Source: Halovenus amylolytica (GTDB lineage: Archaea > Halobacteriota > Halobacteria > Halobacteriales > Haloarculaceae). From it: a stretch of 64,000 nucleotides of DNA. Numbering within the stretch: the stretch's first letter is position 1; each line of letters starts with the position of its first letter. The notes beneath the pieces were generated by a model, which saw only the letters and a program-made list of their open reading frames with translations, did not search any database and was not told the origin of the DNA. The translations under genes and the position numbers were made by a program. The stretch covers positions 98,977-162,976 of the forward strand of contig SAYS01000009.1 of NCBI GenBank assembly GCA_004015825.1, written 5' to 3'. Shown here piece after piece: positions 56,524 to 64,000 of the stretch.

Positions 56524-57519
56524 TTACTCGCTGCCAGCCTGCGTGTGGAACTCCCGACCTGATTTGAATTCAGTCAATTCCTCGATCCGGGTTTCGAGGG
56601 CTTCGATCTCGTCACGAAGGTCGGCGGCCTCTTCGCCCTCGGTCGCTGCAAGTTGATCCTTGAGTCCCTGTAGTCGTGTTTCTTTGCGGTCCTCATCCAC
56701 CTCGGCCTTCCGGACGTACGCTGACTCTTCGATCTCGTAGACATCAGATTCGGAAAGATCCGTGACGGCGAGTGCATCATCGACCTTGTCGCGGTCAACC
56801 CCCATCACCCGCTCGCGGTCAATCCCGGCCTCCGCAAGCGTGTCCAGAACCTCGTCCTCATCTTTCAGCGACCGATTGCGTCGCGTCGTCCGCTGGACTG
56901 ATCCGAAGGGGCCGCTGACTGGTCGGTCGTGGTGTGACCGGCTGAGGAGCACATCGGCTACGTCCTGGCGGAGATCGTCCGCGTTGCGTTGGACGTCTGA
57001 GAGGAGCGTGTAGATGTTGACGAGTTCGTCTGTCTCCATATCCTGAAGCGTGGTTACGTCGTGTCGTTCGAGGGCGTCAACGAGAAGCAGCGCATCCCAG
57101 TAGACATCCAAGTCCGGTTCCGTTCGATGTGTCGCGTCGGCGTCAGTGTCATCGGCAGCCTCCAGTACCTGGCTCGTGGTTTCCGCTTCTGTCTCGACGA
57201 TCACGCCATTCTCTTCATCGACTTCGAAGTGTGGGTGGACGCTCAGGACTGCTGGATACGGGTCGGCGTCAGGTGGCAGTCGATCAAGCTCGAATCCGTC
57301 CGGTTTGTCAGTGATCCGTTGGTACAGCGTCTCGAACTGGTCGCGCTGTAACGGCCGTGTCTCATCGTGCTCGCGGTCGAGAAACTCGATGATGACGCGG
57401 TGTTCTTGGACATCGGAGATACGACACCGCTTGTGCGAAAGCGGCGTCCGCAGCGTCGCTCCCTCAGGGAGCGCGTCGAGTTCCTCCACCAACGTGGACC
57501 ACGTCACGCGGAAGGACAT
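56524..57519 (-). CDS. Uncharacterised acidic protein (possibly the conditioned-medium-induced protein 4 family)
   Basis: 331 residues from ATG 57519 (MSFRVTWSTLVEELDALPEG). N-terminal half is a beta-rich domain (CRISDVQEHRVIIEFLDREH, LQRDQFETLYQRITDKPDGF); the C-terminal half is acidic and helical with a coiled coil (near 290-325). A TATA at 57541-57550 (GATTTTACCG on the minus strand) is about 29 bp before the ATG, so the start is strongly supported and leaderless. I have only a weak memory of the family name given. Confidence 0.6.
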   Translation of the reverse strand: MSFRVTWSTLVEELDALPEGATLRTPLSHKRCRISDVQEHRVIIEFLDREHDETRPLQRDQFETLYQRITDKPDGFELDRLPPDADPYPAVLSVHPHFEVDEENGVIVETEAETTSQVLEAADDTDADATHRTEPDLDVYWDALLLVDALERHDVTTLQDMETDELVNIYTLLSDVQRNADDLRQDVADVLLSRSHHDRPVSGPFGSVQRTTRRNRSLKDEDEVLDTLAEAGIDRERVMGVDRDKVDDALAVTDLSESDVYEIEESAYVRKAEVDEDRKETRLQGLKDQLAATEGEEAADLRDEIEALETRIEELTEFKSGREFHTQAGSE

Positions 57520-58104
57520 ACCAGCATCGTCGGCAGCGAGCGGTAAAATCGTGTGGGTGTGGTTCGTTTGCGCTGTCCTCGGGCCATCGAAACGTGAGTA
57601 GTCCGGTGGTTCCACAGCTTTCATTGTTCCTGTGCAGCAGGTGGCGTACTGGCGCACGCCGAGAGGTGGCGTCAGTGCTGCAGAGTATGAACACTGTTGT
57701 GTCGACACTCATCATACTCTCACCGGATGAGCGGCAACGTCCTCATAGGGCAAATCAATCTACCGTACGGATGCCCCTAATACACATCGTCACGACGCAC
57801 CCCACCGAGCTGTTGCGGACAAACCCTTCTGCTGTCAGTGCCACGGATTGTCATCCAGCGCGTATTCAAACGGTTTCACCCACCGTTCAACCGTGATGTC
57901 TACGCCACTGACTCTCGGTGAAAGCAGAGCACTCCTCTACTTTCAAAGATTCCATTGTTTGATCTGATCTGGTGGTGCTGGCGCGTGCAGCAATACAAAT
58001 CCCTGGGCCAGTATTGTCTATTATTGCCCTCGGTCGCCGGGTATTCCAGACAGTAGTAACGTGATCATGGACGCAAACAACCGTCACCGAAGAATCAGGA
58101 CGAA
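57520..58104. other. 585-bp gap upstream of the 56524 gene
   Basis: No gene seen. It contains the promoter of the 56524 gene (57541-57550) and one copy of the TTGCGGACAAACCC repeat (57813-57826). The rest has no obvious feature. Confidence 0.5.
57813..57826 (+). repeat. Copy of the TTGCGGACA repeat
   Basis: TTGCGGACAAACCC, 12 of 14 positions the same as the three copies at 60630, 60689 and 60746. Confidence 0.4.
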
Positions 58105-59235
58105 TTAAGAATACAGCGCGTCGCGTGCTGCTCGCACGTTTTCGCGGGTTGTCGACTCATCTGCTTCCCGGATGGACTCCCACGAGGCACGAATATTATC
58201 CTCGAAACGCTCGATAAGGTAATCCACTGCTTCGCCCGGCGAACAACCTGCTTCAACCAGCGCTTGCACGCGGTACCCAATCGGGAACCGTCTGTCCTGC
58301 AGCGATATCGTGACGGTTGGTGACGGCGACACCACCCCTGCTTCCATCAACAGGTCATTCACCGACCTGGAGACGTCGGGCGTGGATTGACAGACTTCGT
58401 CGATGAAATGCCCGACAGTCTGTCGGTTGTCCCACGGTTCAATCGACCAACTCTCGAATATCACATCGTCGTGATATTTGAATGCGTTCCACGCGCGTTC
58501 GTCACTCCACTTGTCATAGTACATTCGATAGCTGCTTTCGAAGTGGTCCCAGCGCTTCGAGAGGAGTTGCAACGCGTCTATGACTGCCGTGGCGATGTCG
58601 TCGTCATCACTGTTTTCAATCCGTCGCAGCAACTCTGTCAGTGCCGATTTATCAGGCAACTCAGTTTTCACGACGAGTTGTCCGAGTGTCTCCACGCGGT
58701 AGCCTGCCCGCGCTGCGCCCCCGTGTTCGAGGTCCAAGAGCACAAGGTACACGCCGGATTCCGGGATGTAGAAGAGGAGTTCATCGGGGCCGTGCTCGTT
58801 CGCAACTCTGGCGAAACGCTCCCAATTGTCCGGCACTCTCCAGAGTCGTTGCTCCTGTAACACTGCTCGTCGCTCCGCCGGGACACGAGTCATCCACTCG
58901 CCACTGCTTTCACTGTCGAGCGTGAGCACGCACCCCTCGTCTACCGACGCGGTGCTCACGACCTTGCTGTCCGTTCGGCGTCGGAATTGTGTTTTGGCTC
59001 GCCGCGCCGACTCGGAGTTCAGAACCTCGCGGTCGTCGTCCGATGTGCCTGTCTGTGTCTGTGGCTGTGTGGCGTCCGCAGTCGCATCTACCGTCTCGGG
59101 ACGAGTGCTGTCCGTGGCATCTGCGGGCGGGTAGAACCTCTTGTCTGTCGCAATATCTGGTCGAATGTCAGGATCAACGCTGCCACCGGTCGATTCGTTC
59201 GCGTCAGTCGCGGGGACGTCATCTTCAGGTACCAT
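58105..59235 (-). CDS. Tandem paralogue A of an unrecognised family
   Basis: 376 residues. A disordered acidic N-terminus of about 75 residues is followed by RVPAERRAVLQEQRLWRVPD, IPESGVYLVLLDL, and a C-terminal helical region with LLMEAGVVSPSPTV, then GYRVQALVEAGCSPGEAVDY. These same blocks recur in the next gene (59443). A TATA (59261-59270, CTATTATATG) lies 28-38 bp before the ATG, fitting a leaderless transcript. No known fold; C-terminal helices resemble helix-turn-helix segments. Confidence 0.6.
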   Translation of the reverse strand: MVPEDDVPATDANESTGGSVDPDIRPDIATDKRFYPPADATDSTRPETVDATADATQPQTQTGTSDDDREVLNSESARRAKTQFRRRTDSKVVSTASVDEGCVLTLDSESSGEWMTRVPAERRAVLQEQRLWRVPDNWERFARVANEHGPDELLFYIPESGVYLVLLDLEHGGAARAGYRVETLGQLVVKTELPDKSALTELLRRIENSDDDDIATAVIDALQLLSKRWDHFESSYRMYYDKWSDERAWNAFKYHDDVIFESWSIEPWDNRQTVGHFIDEVCQSTPDVSRSVNDLLMEAGVVSPSPTVTISLQDRRFPIGYRVQALVEAGCSPGEAVDYLIERFEDNIRASWESIREADESTTRENVRAARDALYS

Positions 59236-59442
59236 TACATCTGTCTATATCAACCCCGCACATATAATAGTATGTAAAGTTATTCCGGGGAAAAGAACCT
59301 TATAATTCGATTTTCCTAACCTTTATATGGGTAAATCGGCGAAAATCAGCCAGCAAGTCACCCTCTCATCAGCATCCAATGGCCGTCGTGAATGTGCCTG
59401 CCGCACAGCGACACGGTGGCGGGGTGGCGTGCATAACCCCGC

Positions 59443-60369
59443 TTAGGCGTCGAGCGTCTCCTCAACTGCCGAGATGTGCTCGTGAACCCTCTCTTCGCTC
59501 ACGTCACGCGAGCGAGCCCACGCGGATGCTGACCCGCCACGCAACACAACCATCACATAATCGATGGCCGCAGTCGGTGCACAGCCCGCCTCAATGAGTG
59601 CCTCCATCTCGTATCCAACCGGGCTATCTCGTCGCTCTTCGAACTTGAGATGCATCTCGGGACAGGGAGAGACGACACCCGCTTCAAGCAACCTGCTCAC
59701 CAATTGCCCGCGTATCTCGCCGCCAATACCCGTACTCTCCCAAATGAGGTGCGTGATATCTCGATCTCCCTCCCACGGATCAATGACCCACGAATCAACC
59801 GTCGCAACATCATCTCGCGTGAAGTACCGCCATACCGCTTTGTGCCCCCATTTGCGCATGTGACTGGTGTACTTCCAGGTGAACGTTCGCCAGTTCTCAG
59901 CCAACGTTCGCAGCGCCGCAACTACCTCCTCCGGCGTCTCATCTTGGGCCTCCAAGCTCACGATCGCCTTGTGTAGCCGATTGTACTTCGGTTCATCAGC
60001 GATTTCAATCTCCAGCGTCCCAAACTTCTCTACCCGGAACTGCGAATCGGTGGCCTGGTTCTGCCCCGGCATCTGTACGACAACGTCCACGCCTGATTCA
60101 GGGATGTGACACACGAGATAGTCAGCGGGTTCATCCCGGATTCGGATCCGTTCCTCCCAATTGGAGGGAATCGTCCAGAGCTTCTCATGTTTCACCACGG
60201 CCGTCCGGGTTGCAGGCACCCGTTTCAACTGGACATCATCGGTTTCCCGCTCCCGGATGACGATCAAATGAGCATCGTCATCCCGAAACGCCGAGACAAC
60301 TCGATTGCCCGCGTCCCGCTGCACTTCCACTTTGCTATTCTCCATCGCCTCGAACAGATTCGACTGCAT
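59443..60369 (-). CDS. Tandem paralogue B of an unrecognised family
   Basis: 308 residues from ATG 60369 (MQSNLFEAMENS). Shares with the 58105 gene RVPA.R.AV, LW..P.NWE, IPESGV, RLLEAGVVSP.P, GYE.EALIEAGC.P..A.DY, and a C-terminal helix. It lacks the long disordered head of copy A. TTAAGA (60397-60402) lies about 28 bp upstream, so it is leaderless too. Copies A and B lie 208 bp apart on the same strand. Confidence 0.6.
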   Translation of the reverse strand: MQSNLFEAMENSKVEVQRDAGNRVVSAFRDDDAHLIVIRERETDDVQLKRVPATRTAVVKHEKLWTIPSNWEERIRIRDEPADYLVCHIPESGVDVVVQMPGQNQATDSQFRVEKFGTLEIEIADEPKYNRLHKAIVSLEAQDETPEEVVAALRTLAENWRTFTWKYTSHMRKWGHKAVWRYFTRDDVATVDSWVIDPWEGDRDITHLIWESTGIGGEIRGQLVSRLLEAGVVSPCPEMHLKFEERRDSPVGYEMEALIEAGCAPTAAIDYVMVVLRGGSASAWARSRDVSEERVHEHISAVEETLDA

Positions 60370-60782
60370 GACGTCGTATCGAATTATGTATACCCTCTTA
60401 AGTGGTTGCAAAGTTGCTGCCCCTATCGATTCCGTATCGATACTATCCTAACGTTTACATAGGTAATTTTATCGCAATTCAAACAGTTCTGCATGACACT
60501 AACTCACATGACCGGCGGACCACGACCGCTCCAGCCACTCCCGCCTCGAACATGATTCTTACAGTATACATGGTGCGTTCTGGAAGGCACCCGATTCACA
60601 GCAGGCTCGTGCCGCAACGCGGTAATCTTTTGCGGACACACCCCCTCTCCCCGCGTGTACCTATATTGAGTCCGTCATGTTAGGTTAATTGTGGACACAC
60701 CCGGTCCCACATCTCCCGCCAGCTCGCGGCACCGTGTCATTCTAATTGCGGACATGCCTCGCCTGTCGACGCAAGTCAATGG
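60370..60782. other. 413-bp gap with three direct repeats
   Basis: No gene seen. It holds the 60397-60402 promoter and three copies of a 14-bp repeat at 60630, 60689 and 60746, spaced 59 and 57 bp. Also CCGCAA ... TTGCGG (60612-60635) is an inverted repeat overlapping the first copy. Confidence 0.55.
60630..60759 (+). repeat. Three direct repeats, TTGYGGACAYACCC, about 58 bp apart
   Basis: TTGCGGACACACCC (60630-60643), TTGTGGACACACCC (60689-60702) and TTGCGGACATGCCT (60746-60759). Copies 2 and 3 also share a preceding TAAT. Spacing of 59 and 57 bp is about 5.5 helical turns. A fourth copy is at 57813-57826. They may be protein-binding sites for an island regulator. Confidence 0.45.
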
Positions 60783-62135
60783 TTATTCCCCACCCGGCAC
60801 GAGTCGGTGGAGTGCGCCGCCGTCCGTGCCGATGCCGACCACGTATACGTCACCGTCGTGCCGGCCGAACGATCGGATTCGGTGCAGCCGCCCTGCGTCG
60901 CCGGCTGCGACCGGAAGGACCGTCGTCGGCCATTGCCCCGCGTCGGTAGGTGCGGCGACAAACAGTTCACCGTCAGCCTGGAAATCGCCAAACACGTACA
61001 GTCCGTCGAGACCGGGCAGCGCCGACCCACGGTAAACCGTCCCGCCAATGACCGAAATACCACTGACGGGTGCCCCCGAGTGTGGGTACTCGACGACCGG
61101 TTCACGGAGCCGTTCACCACCTCGAATCTCCGCTGGTGTGCTGTCCGGGCATTCCTCAGCGCCGTAACAGTGTCGTCCTTCCCTAACGTTCCAGCCGTAG
61201 TTGCCCCCGGCCTCGATTCGGTCAATCTCTTCGAAGCGAGACTGTCCTACATCGCCGGCGTAGAGTTGGTCGCCATCGAACGCCATCCGCCAGGGGTTGC
61301 GTAAGCCCCACGCGAAGTGTTCGTCCAGGCCCGTCGTACCGACCAGCGGATTGTCTGCTGGGATGGCATACCCGGCGTCAGGCCCGTGGTCGGCCGGAGT
61401 CCCACGGAGCGGTGGCCTGGATGGGTCAGCGTCGACATCGATCCGAAGAATACTCCCTAGCAGGTTCTCGGTCACGTCCTGTCCGTTCCCGCCCTCGACA
61501 CGGTCGTACCAGTCGGTAACGTGCCCGCGGCCCTGATCACCGCCCGCACCACCATCTCCGACGGCCACGAAGAGGTAGCCGTCGGGCCCGAACGCGATGT
61601 CGCCCGCGTTGTGGTTGCCTTGGGGCTGTGGAATCTCCAGTACCGTTCGTTCGGAATCCGGACGTACCGAGGTCCCATCGTCACTGATGCGAAATTCAGC
61701 GAGGACGAACGTGTGACTGTAATTCGAGGGGGTTCCTGGCCGCGACGGCGCAGAGTACCGCACGAACAACCGCTCCTCGCTTTGAGGGTGGACGGCGACA
61801 CCGAGGAGCCCCTTCTCACCGCCTGTTTCGATGGCTTCGCGAAGATCAAGCAACGGCTCCGACCGCAACGTACCGTCCTCGTGGACCCGAATCGTGCCGC
61901 GCTGTTCGGCGAGGTACCGGCGGCCGTCTCCGAAGACCACGTCAACCGGACCATCGAGGCCGCTGGTCAGCGTGTCTAAACCGACTGTGTCCGGAAGGCC
62001 CGCGAACTGCTCACTGTTCGACTCGGCTCCATCCGCCCCGTCGCTGCCGTTTCCATCGGTCTTACTCGCGGCGCTACAGCCTGCGAGTCCCGTTACGGTA
62101 AGCGCCGACGTGGTCAGAAACTGGCGACGATTCAT
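60783..62135 (-). CDS. Tat-exported sugar dehydrogenase (Asd/sorbosone dehydrogenase-like)
   Basis: 450 residues. MNRRQFLTTSALTVTGLAGC is a twin-arginine signal with lipobox Cys20. The body is a PQQ-sugar-dehydrogenase-type six-bladed propeller: DIAFGPDGYLFVAVGDGGAG, DEHFAWGLRNPWRMAFDGDQ and NYGWNVREGRHCYG are its hallmarks. It oxidises sugars or sugar alcohols at the outer membrane face with PQQ. Linked to no PQQ biosynthesis gene here. It may be chromosomal rather than island cargo. Confidence 0.85.
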   Translation of the reverse strand: MNRRQFLTTSALTVTGLAGCSAASKTDGNGSDGADGAESNSEQFAGLPDTVGLDTLTSGLDGPVDVVFGDGRRYLAEQRGTIRVHEDGTLRSEPLLDLREAIETGGEKGLLGVAVHPQSEERLFVRYSAPSRPGTPSNYSHTFVLAEFRISDDGTSVRPDSERTVLEIPQPQGNHNAGDIAFGPDGYLFVAVGDGGAGGDQGRGHVTDWYDRVEGGNGQDVTENLLGSILRIDVDADPSRPPLRGTPADHGPDAGYAIPADNPLVGTTGLDEHFAWGLRNPWRMAFDGDQLYAGDVGQSRFEEIDRIEAGGNYGWNVREGRHCYGAEECPDSTPAEIRGGERLREPVVEYPHSGAPVSGISVIGGTVYRGSALPGLDGLYVFGDFQADGELFVAAPTDAGQWPTTVLPVAAGDAGRLHRIRSFGRHDGDVYVVGIGTDGGALHRLVPGGE

Positions 62136-62304
62136 GTCTATGCAATGGCAGGCACAGACAAAAACGTAATCGCCCTCATTCGAGTCGCCTCTTGTCTCGG
62201 TCTCTCGTTCTGAATTTTGGATACTTGATACTCAAGAGCCCCGGATACGTGTCAGCCAGGTATAAAGCTGGATTTACATACGAGATCCGAAAACAAGAGC
62301 GCAG

Positions 62305-62793
62305 ATGTTCGCATCCGACCGTACCCCGCCGATGCTCGACCGAACTGCACGGCATTTCCCAATTCATGTCGCCGACCCCGGCTCTGTCTTCACGAGTCCT
62401 CGATTTATTGTCGATCTGGAAGTGCTCGGCCTGTGGAATGTAGACCCACGGACATTCGTCCGGGCCCTGTGTACGATTGGTACCGACGTTGCAGACGTCC
62501 TCTTGAGTCAGGAAGCGGATCTTGCCGCGGTTCACGCAGAGGATCGGTGTACGGCATGGCTGACGTACGATACTGGAATCGAATATCAAGTCGAATTTTT
62601 CCTCGACGGCAACGGGTTTGCCTCATTGTCAACCATAGAAGAATTACCCCGGAACCAGGACACACGATTACTGATCGTGTGCGACACGCCACCCTCGGGA
62701 AGTGCGACAAACGACTGTGATACGGCAGATCAGGTCGAAATCTATCCGCTCATATCGGAACCTCGTGAAAGGATCACGATAATCGAAGGGTGA
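62305..62793 (+). CDS. Uncharacterised protein
   Basis: 162 residues. No signal peptide, no motif recognised; FIVDLEVLGLWNVDPRTF and DTGIEYQVEFFLDGNGFASL look like a mixed alpha/beta fold. Wobble positions are GC-rich, which supports coding. Its stop abuts the 3' end of the decayed TnpB element. Function not assigned. Confidence 0.45.
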   Translation: MFASDRTPPMLDRTARHFPIHVADPGSVFTSPRFIVDLEVLGLWNVDPRTFVRALCTIGTDVADVLLSQEADLAAVHAEDRCTAWLTYDTGIEYQVEFFLDGNGFASLSTIEELPRNQDTRLLIVCDTPPSGSATNDCDTADQVEIYPLISEPRERITIIEG

Positions 62794-63239
62794 CATCCCC
62801 CTCGCCGTGAACGATGAGGCTTCCCGTACCGAGCAGTGGGATATTCGCTGGTCTACGATACGCTCTGTTCTCTCATGCTGAACGTCCTGCTCTCGCGGTC
62901 GAACGGATGTACCGATGGCTGTGTCACATAGCCGTTACTCCTATCCTCACCGTGAGGACTCGGAGTTATTTTCTGTCGCATATTCTCCGCCCCGTTACAA
63001 TCCGCATTCGCTACCAGGTCACACGACGAACAGACGTACAGTCCTCGTTCGACACGATTGCCGTCCGTCGAGAAGTGTTTTGCATCCGAATCTTCTGCGA
63101 TCCCGTCATAGATGCCCTGTCTGGTGAGTTTAAGCGTCGCGTCAGTTCTGATTGCAGTGAGATTGCCATTCGAATGCCCGATGTCGTGATGTGGCTGAAT
63201 CGAACTATTAAAATGGTTTCCAGAGACGGCGGTCCGTAT
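62794..63239 (-). pseudogene. IS1341-type TnpB remnant with element end
   Basis: Reading the minus strand from 63239 to a stop at 62853 gives 128 residues with no start codon. It includes DAKHFSTDGNRVERGLYVC and SSCDLVANADCNGAENMRQK, the C-terminal zinc-ribbon and NADxNGAEN signature of haloarchaeal TnpB; HGEDRSNGYVTQPSVHPFDR also matches. The first zinc CxxC pair and the whole nuclease core are gone. Downstream, CCTCATCGTTCACGGCGAGG (62796-62820) looks like the hairpin end of the element. Confidence 0.65.
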
Positions 63240-63860
63240 CTAGCAACCACTCGGCACTAATAAGAGCCCATAGACAATGCCAACTGCGAGCGCTACTACA
63301 CCGATCGCGCCAGCACTGATGCCTCCCTTAATCCCGTATTGAGGTATTCCGTCTGTCACACTGGTAAAGAGGACAACCGAAAGCATCGCTGGAATAAGAA
63401 CGAGCGCACCGTATGCGACAGCTCGTTTCCCAAAACTCGCATCAGCAGTCCCCGTTGGCGGAGCTGTATCAGCTGTTGGTCCAGAGCCAGGTGTCCAGAC
63501 GTGTTCTGCCGCTTCGTGGCCACGCGTATTTGCACTCCACGTAGTCTGCCCATTTTGTGAACTCTGCGCGGAGTCTCGCTGCGTCCGGTCACGCTGGTAT
63601 GCCTCTTGAGAGTCCTGACTGGTATTTCGCTGTCGATCATCCACAAATTCTTCATGGCCGATCTCGTCATAGTGTGCTCGCTTATCAGAATCCGATAGAA
63701 CGTCGTAGGCTTCCTTGATTTGGATGAATTGCTGTTGAGCGTCGGGGTCGTCGTTCTGATCTGGATGGTTCTCCTTGACTGCTTCCTGCCATACCTGCTT
63801 GATTGCGGCCTGGTCAGCGTTCTGGGACACTCCCAGACGCTGATAATATGTTTCGGTCAT
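63240..63860 (-). CDS. Membrane J-domain protein
   Basis: 206 residues. N-terminal J domain with HPD at 32-34 (KENHPDQNDD) and FIQIKEAYDVLSDSDKR, then a Gln/Ser-rich linker (75-130) and two C-terminal TM segments (about 148-167 and 180-202). J proteins stimulate Hsp70 DnaK; membrane anchoring would put this at the inner membrane face. The TAG stop shares codon 63240-63242 with the upstream limit of the TnpB remnant, both in the same frame. Confidence 0.8.
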   Translation of the reverse strand: MTETYYQRLGVSQNADQAAIKQVWQEAVKENHPDQNDDPDAQQQFIQIKEAYDVLSDSDKRAHYDEIGHEEFVDDRQRNTSQDSQEAYQRDRTQRDSAQSSQNGQTTWSANTRGHEAAEHVWTPGSGPTADTAPPTGTADASFGKRAVAYGALVLIPAMLSVVLFTSVTDGIPQYGIKGGISAGAIGVVALAVGIVYGLLLVPSGC

Positions 63861-63970
63861 TGTTACTCAAATCGTACGTGTTTAGCCCCGACGAATTTCG
63901 CCACTGTCTCGTAGTAGGCGACCAATCAAGGGGATATGTACCCTCAGCAAAGGCTAATTGAGCTTCTCCA

Positions 63971-63998
63971 GGGATGGTCTCCGCTCGGAGACCATCCC
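63971..63998. repeat. Strong 12-bp inverted repeat at the window edge
   Basis: GGGATGGTCTCC (63971-63982) and GGAGACCATCCC (63987-63998) are perfect arms around GCTC. It could be a terminator, an element end or an operator; no T-run is visible before the window ends. Confidence 0.4.
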
Positions 63999-64000
63999 GG

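Noticed and set aside
60630..60759. Repeats as a replication origin
   Set aside because: No Orc1/Cdc6 gene or ORB-type elements nearby; the spacing fits a regulatory role better.
62814..63260. 148-residue open frame on the plus strand
   Set aside because: It is the complement of the TnpB remnant; the minus strand carries the recognisable zinc-ribbon.
44614..64000. Second copy of the tRNA-Glu 3' end as attR
   Set aside because: I scanned for the T-loop/acceptor string by eye and did not find it; the element end may lie beyond 64,000.

Overview
The window looks like a haloarchaeal chromosome (class Halobacteria). It is GC-rich, its proteins are strongly acidic, and it encodes archaeal transcription factor B, RNA polymerase subunits D, N and K, archaeal-type ribosomal operons, membrane-anchored LonB, archaeal CheF, geranylgeranyl reductase and many Tat/lipobox signal peptides. 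I cannot assign a genus from sequence alone.

Positions 1-44,700 are ordinary core chromosome. 1-5.3 kb: a truncated ribose-1,5-bisphosphate isomerase, wHTH regulators, an isoprenoid reductase, a glycosyltransferase and UspA. 5.4-8.2 kb: a dihydroxyacetone kinase phosphotransferase cluster (dhaK-dhaL-dhaM facing an HPr gene). 8.3-19.4 kb: LysE exporter, HD hydrolase, a large PAS histidine kinase, Trm112, TFB, a cytosolic chemotaxis transducer, AroD, DnaG primase and NadM. 19.5-31.9 kb: LonB, CPBP protease, a dUTPase-like protein, a HiPIP lipoprotein, cupin, MFS carrier, S9 peptidase, OsmC, CheF and an HtrA protease. 31.9-38.1 kb: the conserved tRNA-Ser / uS13 / uS4 / uS11 / RpoD / tRNA-Leu / eL18 / uL13 / uS9 / RpoN / RpoK / enolase / uS2 block, all on the minus strand. 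38.2-44.7 kb: M42 aminopeptidase, a DHH-family protein with degenerate catalytic motifs, ThyX, a membrane-anchored wHTH protein and tRNA-Glu.

From tRNA-Glu (44,614-44,688) onward the window is accessory. Two related tyrosine integrases converge, followed by an AT-rich 0.9-kb gap with operator-like repeats. Next comes a divergent four-gene block: a large nuclease-like protein plus a zinc-finger protein on one strand, and an XPB-type helicase overlapping a Bax1 (DUF790) nuclease on the other. After it come small regulators (one apparently frameshifted), a zinc-ribbon protein, a large uncharacterised acidic protein with a clear leaderless promoter, two tandem paralogues of an unrecognised family, and a set of direct repeats. 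The window ends with a Tat-lipoprotein sugar dehydrogenase, a decayed TnpB fragment and a membrane J-domain protein. The far boundary of the island is not visible.

The best candidate for an undescribed system is the integrase-linked block 48,059-54,558 (nuclease-like protein + zinc-finger protein / XPB + Bax1), a possible mobile DNA-processing or defence module. The tandem paralogue pair at 58,105-60,369 is the best candidate for a new protein family. Both functional ideas are inference.
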